A stretch of DNA of 64,000 nucleotides from Lentinus brumalis (Eukaryota > Basidiomycota > Agaricomycetes > Polyporales > Polyporaceae). Made by a program: the position numbers and the translations under genes. Of the stretch, positions 59,741 through 64,000 are shown in pieces. The notes under the pieces are model-generated. The model was not told the origin of the DNA. It searched no databases and saw only the letters and a list, made by a program, of their open reading frames with translations. Numbering within the stretch: position 1 is the stretch's first letter; each line of letters opens with the position of its first letter. The stretch is taken from NCBI GenBank assembly GCA_001792895.1, contig MARA01000003.1:62001-126000 (forward strand), read 5' to 3'.

Positions 59741-61726
59741 ATGCGTGAAACCTTCGAAGTCGTCGACATGGCCTGCAGGATGGACCCCGCCATCCTCACC
59801 CCTCCTTTGTCCGCCTCTGGCAGCGACACCGAGAATCAGTTCTCCTTCGACCGCACACAGTCCAACGATGACTTCACCGCTGCCTGTACCTCCTCGACGC
59901 TGCGTTACGAGAGGAAGATGGGCGACACCGAGCTCTCCTACTTCTTGCCGTCGCGGCAGACAGGCGTCAATGACATGTGAGTTGCATAATATTAATACCG
60001 CTGTACGAGTAATGGTCTTATTTTTGGCTTGCAGGTACTTGCACCTCGGGTTCAAAGCACACGAGCGTATCACAAAACGCCTCAGAGTGTGCATGGTGTG
60101 GGCCATCCTTCGGCTACGCCACCCCCTGCTATGCGGGCGGGCTGAAATGCACGACTACGATGACGTCCGATTTGTGTAGGCCGCATTTCTTCCCTCGTCG
60201 GCGATGCTATGCTGAATCCGCAGACTAGGTATGATGCGCCCTCGTCTGCGGCGGACGCCTACCGTGACGCGGACGCCAACCTAGAATATCGCATGCAAAA
60301 CAAGGATGGTCAGTCTTGGCGCGTTTGGACCACGAAACCGCATCTGACCTTTCCTGCTTCGCTGGACAGAACTCATCGACACTTATCTCAACGGAGCGCG
60401 GACGCTCTCAAACACCCGTCTTTCCTATCTCATTCTCTCCGAACCCCTTAGCTCCCCGGAGCTGATGCCTACGCCTCCACGTACGCCATCGCCGACCAGC
60501 GCACCGCTTGAGCTGCATACGGTTCCGGTGGCTGAGGAGCCCGGTGCGGAGCCAGACCGCCAACACCAATATGAGCTTCTCATCTGCGCGATGCACTTCC
60601 TTGGCGACGGCATGGCGCTGCACCAGTTTGCAAACGACTTCTTCGGCCTGCTCGGTGGCGAGAAGTCCGATGACGAGCTCCGAGAGATGCTTCATGAGGA
60701 ATGGCGTGTCCGTTGGGGCGATGTGCCGGAGGAGGTAAGTTCATGCGCAACCGTCTACATTGAGCGCGAACTCACGGGGTGCAACAGCCCGTCCTCCCGT
60801 CGGCCCTTGAAGATAACATGCCGATGTCTGCTTCTCCGTTCCGCCGCGTTGCGGCCAAGGTGGACTTCGAGCTATCTCAGCAGAAGCTTCTCGGTGGCCA
60901 GACCTTCCCCCGGCGAAAGCATCCAGATCGACTCACGATCGTGCCCACCGTGTCTTTCCCCGAGGATCGCACTAAGGCCATCCTGAAGAAGTGCAAGACG
61001 CACGGGGTCTCCATCTCGGCGGCGCTCTTCGCTATGTGCAATGTTGCCTGGGCGCGTCTCGGTGCCGGGAACCGTGAGATGCCCACTCTCATGTATTCGG
61101 CCCTCAACCTTCGCCCTTACTTCACGAAGGGCCCTTCGTCGTCCATGTGGAACTCGTACTGGTACCTGGCCATTGGGTACTTCAACGTCATCCTCCCGAG
61201 CTTCCTCCCGTCCGACGCTGCCTCTCAGGAGGCTACATTCTGGCTTCGTGCGCGCCAGGCGAAGGAGCAGAGCACGCGTGCCGCCAAGAACCCTCTCGTC
61301 GCCTCGCGCACCCAGGAGATGGCGCAGGAGCGCGGGGAGCGGGCGCGCGCCTGGGCAAAGGAGGACGACGAGCGCGAGAATGGGACGTATGTCCCACCTG
61401 CCCCCGCTCCTGCCCCGGCTTCGGATGGTGTTGCGAAGGAGCTCGTGTTGCCGGCGAGGGCGAAGGCGCCATCCGCTGCGCTCATCGGGCTGTCGCTGCT
61501 GGGGAACCTGGACGGGATATACAAGCACGCTACGTTCCCCGCTGTGAAGCTGCATACGTTGACGACCGGATCCCGGCAGCGCAACGGCGCGATGCTCCTC
61601 TTTGGGTACACGTTCGCGGGCAAGCTTTGGATCAGCTTGGGGTACGACAGCAATGGGTTCGCGGGGGACGTTGTGGACCGCTTTTGGAAGGAAGCTCTGG
61701 ACTGTGTTGACGAGTTCCTGGGATAG
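59741..61726 (+). CDS. Alcohol acetyltransferase / condensation-domain-like acyltransferase
   Basis: Exons 59741-59976, 60035-60175, 60229-60308, 60370-60734 and 60788-61726 give 586 aa, or 577 from the methionine at 59768, which a TATA box favours. The protein shows RKMGDTELSYFLPS near the start, then AMHFLGDGMALHQFANDFF, a variant of the HxxxDG active-site motif of CoA-dependent acyltransferases and condensation domains, and HGVSISAALFAMCNVAWARL further on. The C-terminal third has an Arg/Glu-rich helix and a Pro/Ala linker. It should acylate an alcohol or amine using acyl-CoA, with the histidine as base. Neither substrate nor a surrounding biosynthetic cluster is visible. Confidence 0.75.
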
Positions 61727-61869
61727 GCAGTATTCGATCGTAGTCAATCATTCGTTCAGATGGACGTGGACACCTCAGATAGGTTAACTTGTAGACCAGC
61801 TTTAGCGAGGTCATGGACGTGTATGTAGTATTACATTCTGTACTTTGGATTCTTCCGCCAGATCCTTTC

Positions 61870-62600
61870 CGACCCCGGCCTACCGTTCAGCACGAAGTGA
61901 GCGCGGATATCAAGACAATTCAGGAGTTACTTCTGGATCGCAGAGATAAGCTGCGACTCTTCATTGGGGTCGAAACCCCACCTTGCAACTGCGGTCCGAC
62001 GGCGGCGACCAACTTGTCTAAGGCCGCATCCAATGGAGATGTAGTGGATCTACTCAAGGTTGGGCGTTCCATGTCCATAGAATTCACCGCTCTCCTCCCC
62101 AGTGAGTTCGAGGGATATATTCCGAATGTGTCGTTAACTAACACGATGATCGGCTGCCTGTTACATAACGTTGACTCGTCCCCTTGAGTGTCAAGCGGGA
62201 GACGGTCTGCACAGCGGCGCTCGAGCATCGCCGGTACAACATGACGCGGCATTCAGGTCCAGTGAAATTCCCGCATGCAATGCGCGGGATAAGCTGGTCA
62301 CAGGCACAGAGGTCGGAAGCGGATGCGTGTGTCCATAGCATCATCCACTCGAGGCGGCGGACATAACACTGAACAACGAAGATGAGGGAACGCTCGCATC
62401 GATCGCGCAAGCAGGAGAATCGGCGGCGTGACCGGGCGAACACACATCCCGGCAGAGGGAGGAATGTGCCGATTCCGTCCATGCATGACATGGCATACGA
62501 GCGCAGCGATGAGTAGGGCGTCTTGTACTCCTTGGGTAACGACATGGTATAAGACATCCTCGTTCAAAGACGACAGCGTTCGGTAGACCGTCGTCATCAC
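61870..62600 (-). pseudogene. Degenerate F-box/LRR pseudogene
   Basis: Minus-strand pieces in different frames resemble the neighbouring gene at 63077. They include LSSLNEDVLYHVV (F-box start), LLLARSMRAFPHLR (neighbour: LLLARTMRTCPHLR), CYVRRLEWMMLWTHA (neighbour: LYIRRLSLITLWTHS), NFTGPECRVMLYR, and LDKLVAAVGPQLQ (neighbour: VGKLLSVVGHRLE). Frames shift near 62370 and again near 62200, with stops between. The order is collinear with the neighbour, so it is a decayed tandem copy. Confidence 0.65.
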
Positions 62601-63076
62601 TGTTCAAACCACGAGTTAGACGCATCCTTGGATGCCGATTGCAAGTAGCTGAGTACGCACCATCGTACAGCGGTTGATTGAGCGAATGGAGTAGGAAAAC
62701 GAGAAGCAGCATGGCTACAGAACAATCATAATCAATGTTCTCTTTACATCTTGATGTTTCGGCGTCGTCACTGGAGCTGCGTTAGAGCCGGACCGACGGC
62801 AGCTCATATTTTGTGATCGGAACTGAAGCAGTGAACGTCGCGGTTCGCAGTCTTTCCCGTCTTCGGAGTCTCACGGCTATTGAGCGATGTCGTCGGCGAA
62901 GCGCTTTTTATCTCCACGCCAACAGCAGGATATACATTGGGGTTGTTTCGACTGCTTTCGAAAACTGTGATTACGACTGGTGAAAGGAAGACAAAGAACA
63001 AGGTTCCTGGTCTGACATCAGTTGAGACGTGCTTGACGAAACCGATAGAATGAAGATGCACACCTGCAATCCACAT
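62601..63076. other. Region between pseudogene and partial LRR gene
   Basis: This 476-bp stretch holds the 3' region of the partial gene at the right edge. An open frame just after its stop is probably 3' UTR. Confidence 0.4.
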
Positions 63077-64000
63077 TCATCCCGCATAATAGTGCACAGT
63101 AACCCCACAAGCGTAGCACGCGTCTGTAATGGACTGGTAAGGGCTTGCATCCTTCGTGGTGATCACAAGTGTGGATAGCCGACGCTGTCCGGCTTGTACG
63201 AGAGTGAGAAACTCGAGCAAGGAGGACTCGTGAGGCAGGGAGGGGCCGTGGATGAACAACCCAAGGGTGATAAGATTGGGGGGAAGAGTGTGGAAAAGGT
63301 CGGAGGTGTAGGTGCTCTCTGAGCAGCAGAGACGCTCCAAAGACTGCAACCGACGAGCAAGGCGGTCAACGATTGGAAGCGGGCGTTCTGCCTTGAATGG
63401 TGCGGTCATGGAAAGGTGTTTCAGATGGCAGCAGTGAGTCTCGATGGCAGATACAAGCTCCTCATCCTTCTCGGAATCGAAGCAGAATTTGCGTGAGACT
63501 TGCAACGACTCTAAACGGTGTCCGACGACCGATAGCAGCTTCCCGACGATAGACCCATACTCGACCGACAGGTACACGTGAAGGTGCTTGAGGCGACTGG
63601 CGGCTAGTGACTTGATGTCGCCCAATTCGTAACCTGTGAGCTCCAACGACAGGTCTTCGAGACAAGGAAGCTGGAGGATGGGTTGCAGCTTGTCCGCGGC
63701 ATAGATCCTACCGCACAGCTGAACCCGCGTGGTGGTAAGAATCGCCGGTGAAAGAAGGATGGAGGGGAGTATATGTCCGCGAATCCAGGTCCAGTGAAAT
63801 TCGCGAAGGCCATAAGCAGGAATGTGTGATATCCAGTCGCATAGCTCCTCGCACGGGGAATGAGTCCACAGGGTTATGAGCGAGAGCCGGCGTATATAGA
63901 GGCGAAGATGGGGGCAGGTCCGCATGGTGCGAGCCAAGAGGAGATCCCGTCGACGACTGTCCAAAGGGAAGAAGAAGATTTCGCGATAGAGTGCAGCTTG
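63077..64000 (-). CDS. F-box/LRR-type protein (5' end beyond window)
   Basis: The frame is open to the right edge, so 308 codons of the C-terminal part are present and the first exon(s), probably with an F-box, are missing. The visible part is leucine-rich repeat sequence: LLLARTMRTCPHLRLYIRRL, LPCLEDLSLELTGYEL, HLKHLSMTAPFK, RRLQSLERLCCSES and LPPNLITLGLFIHGPSLP, ending HYYAG. This is the irregular LRR style of basidiomycete F-box families. A decayed relative lies at 61870-62600. Confidence 0.7.
   Translation of the reverse strand, partial: QAALYREIFFFPLDSRRRDLLLARTMRTCPHLRLYIRRLSLITLWTHSPCEELCDWISHIPAYGLREFHWTWIRGHILPSILLSPAILTTTRVQLCGRIYAADKLQPILQLPCLEDLSLELTGYELGDIKSLAASRLKHLHVYLSVEYGSIVGKLLSVVGHRLESLQVSRKFCFDSEKDEELVSAIETHCCHLKHLSMTAPFKAERPLPIVDRLARRLQSLERLCCSESTYTSDLFHTLPPNLITLGLFIHGPSLPHESSLLEFLTLVQAGQRRLSTLVITTKDASPYQSITDACYACGVTVHYYAG

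Noticed and set aside
59741..61726. Acyltransferase as part of a secondary-metabolite cluster
   Set aside because: No synthase, P450 or efflux gene lies nearby in the window.

Overview
This is a GC-rich, gene-dense nuclear segment of a filamentous basidiomycete, most likely a wood-decaying agaricomycete. The evidence is 6 to 16 exons per gene with introns of about 47-80 nt, several F-box/LRR proteins typical of that group, a Zn2Cys6 regulator, a fungal ceramide glucosyltransferase and homeodomain regulators. No rRNA, tRNA, CRISPR or prokaryotic structure was seen. All gene models were spliced by eye from reading frames, splice signals and remembered family motifs; no search was run.

Layout. 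1-8.1 kb: 3' end of a membrane-anchored heparinase II/III-like lyase (copy 1, runs off the left edge), a peroxisomal 3-ketoacyl-CoA thiolase, a TatD-type nuclease and a Pof3/Dia2-like TPR/F-box/LRR protein. 8.1-21 kb: a small inverted-repeat element, ceramide glucosyltransferase, an F-box/LRR gene with a perfect 153-bp internal duplication, exocyst Sec3, and a chromodomain/coiled-coil protein. 21-31 kb: a Yop1/REEP membrane-shaping protein, a Zn2Cys6 transcription factor, and the U3 t-UTP protein Utp17/WDR75. 31-40 kb: two related homeodomain genes bracketing heparinase-like copy 2, then an F-box protein. 40-53 kb: a gene-poor gap, a PB1-domain protein, a very intron-rich aldo-keto reductase divergent from a ketopantoate reductase, and two tandem F-box (FBXO21-like) paralogs. 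53-64 kb: a putative protein O-fucosyltransferase divergent from a GDP-fucose-transporter-like gene, a gene-poor stretch with one doubtful small gene, an acyltransferase, an F-box pseudogene, and a partial LRR gene at the right edge.

The most notable points are: (i) an apparent AT-AC intron in the thiolase gene; (ii) microexons of 8, 9 and 11 nt that carry essential residues; (iii) the divergent O-fucosyltransferase/GDP-fucose-transporter pair; (iv) the duplicated heparinase-like lyase, one copy nested between homeodomain paralogs; and (v) eight sites in seven genes where exactly one G or C is missing from a short G/C run. The last pattern reads as consensus error in the assembly rather than seven independent pseudogenes; adding one base at each site makes every model's coding length a multiple of three.
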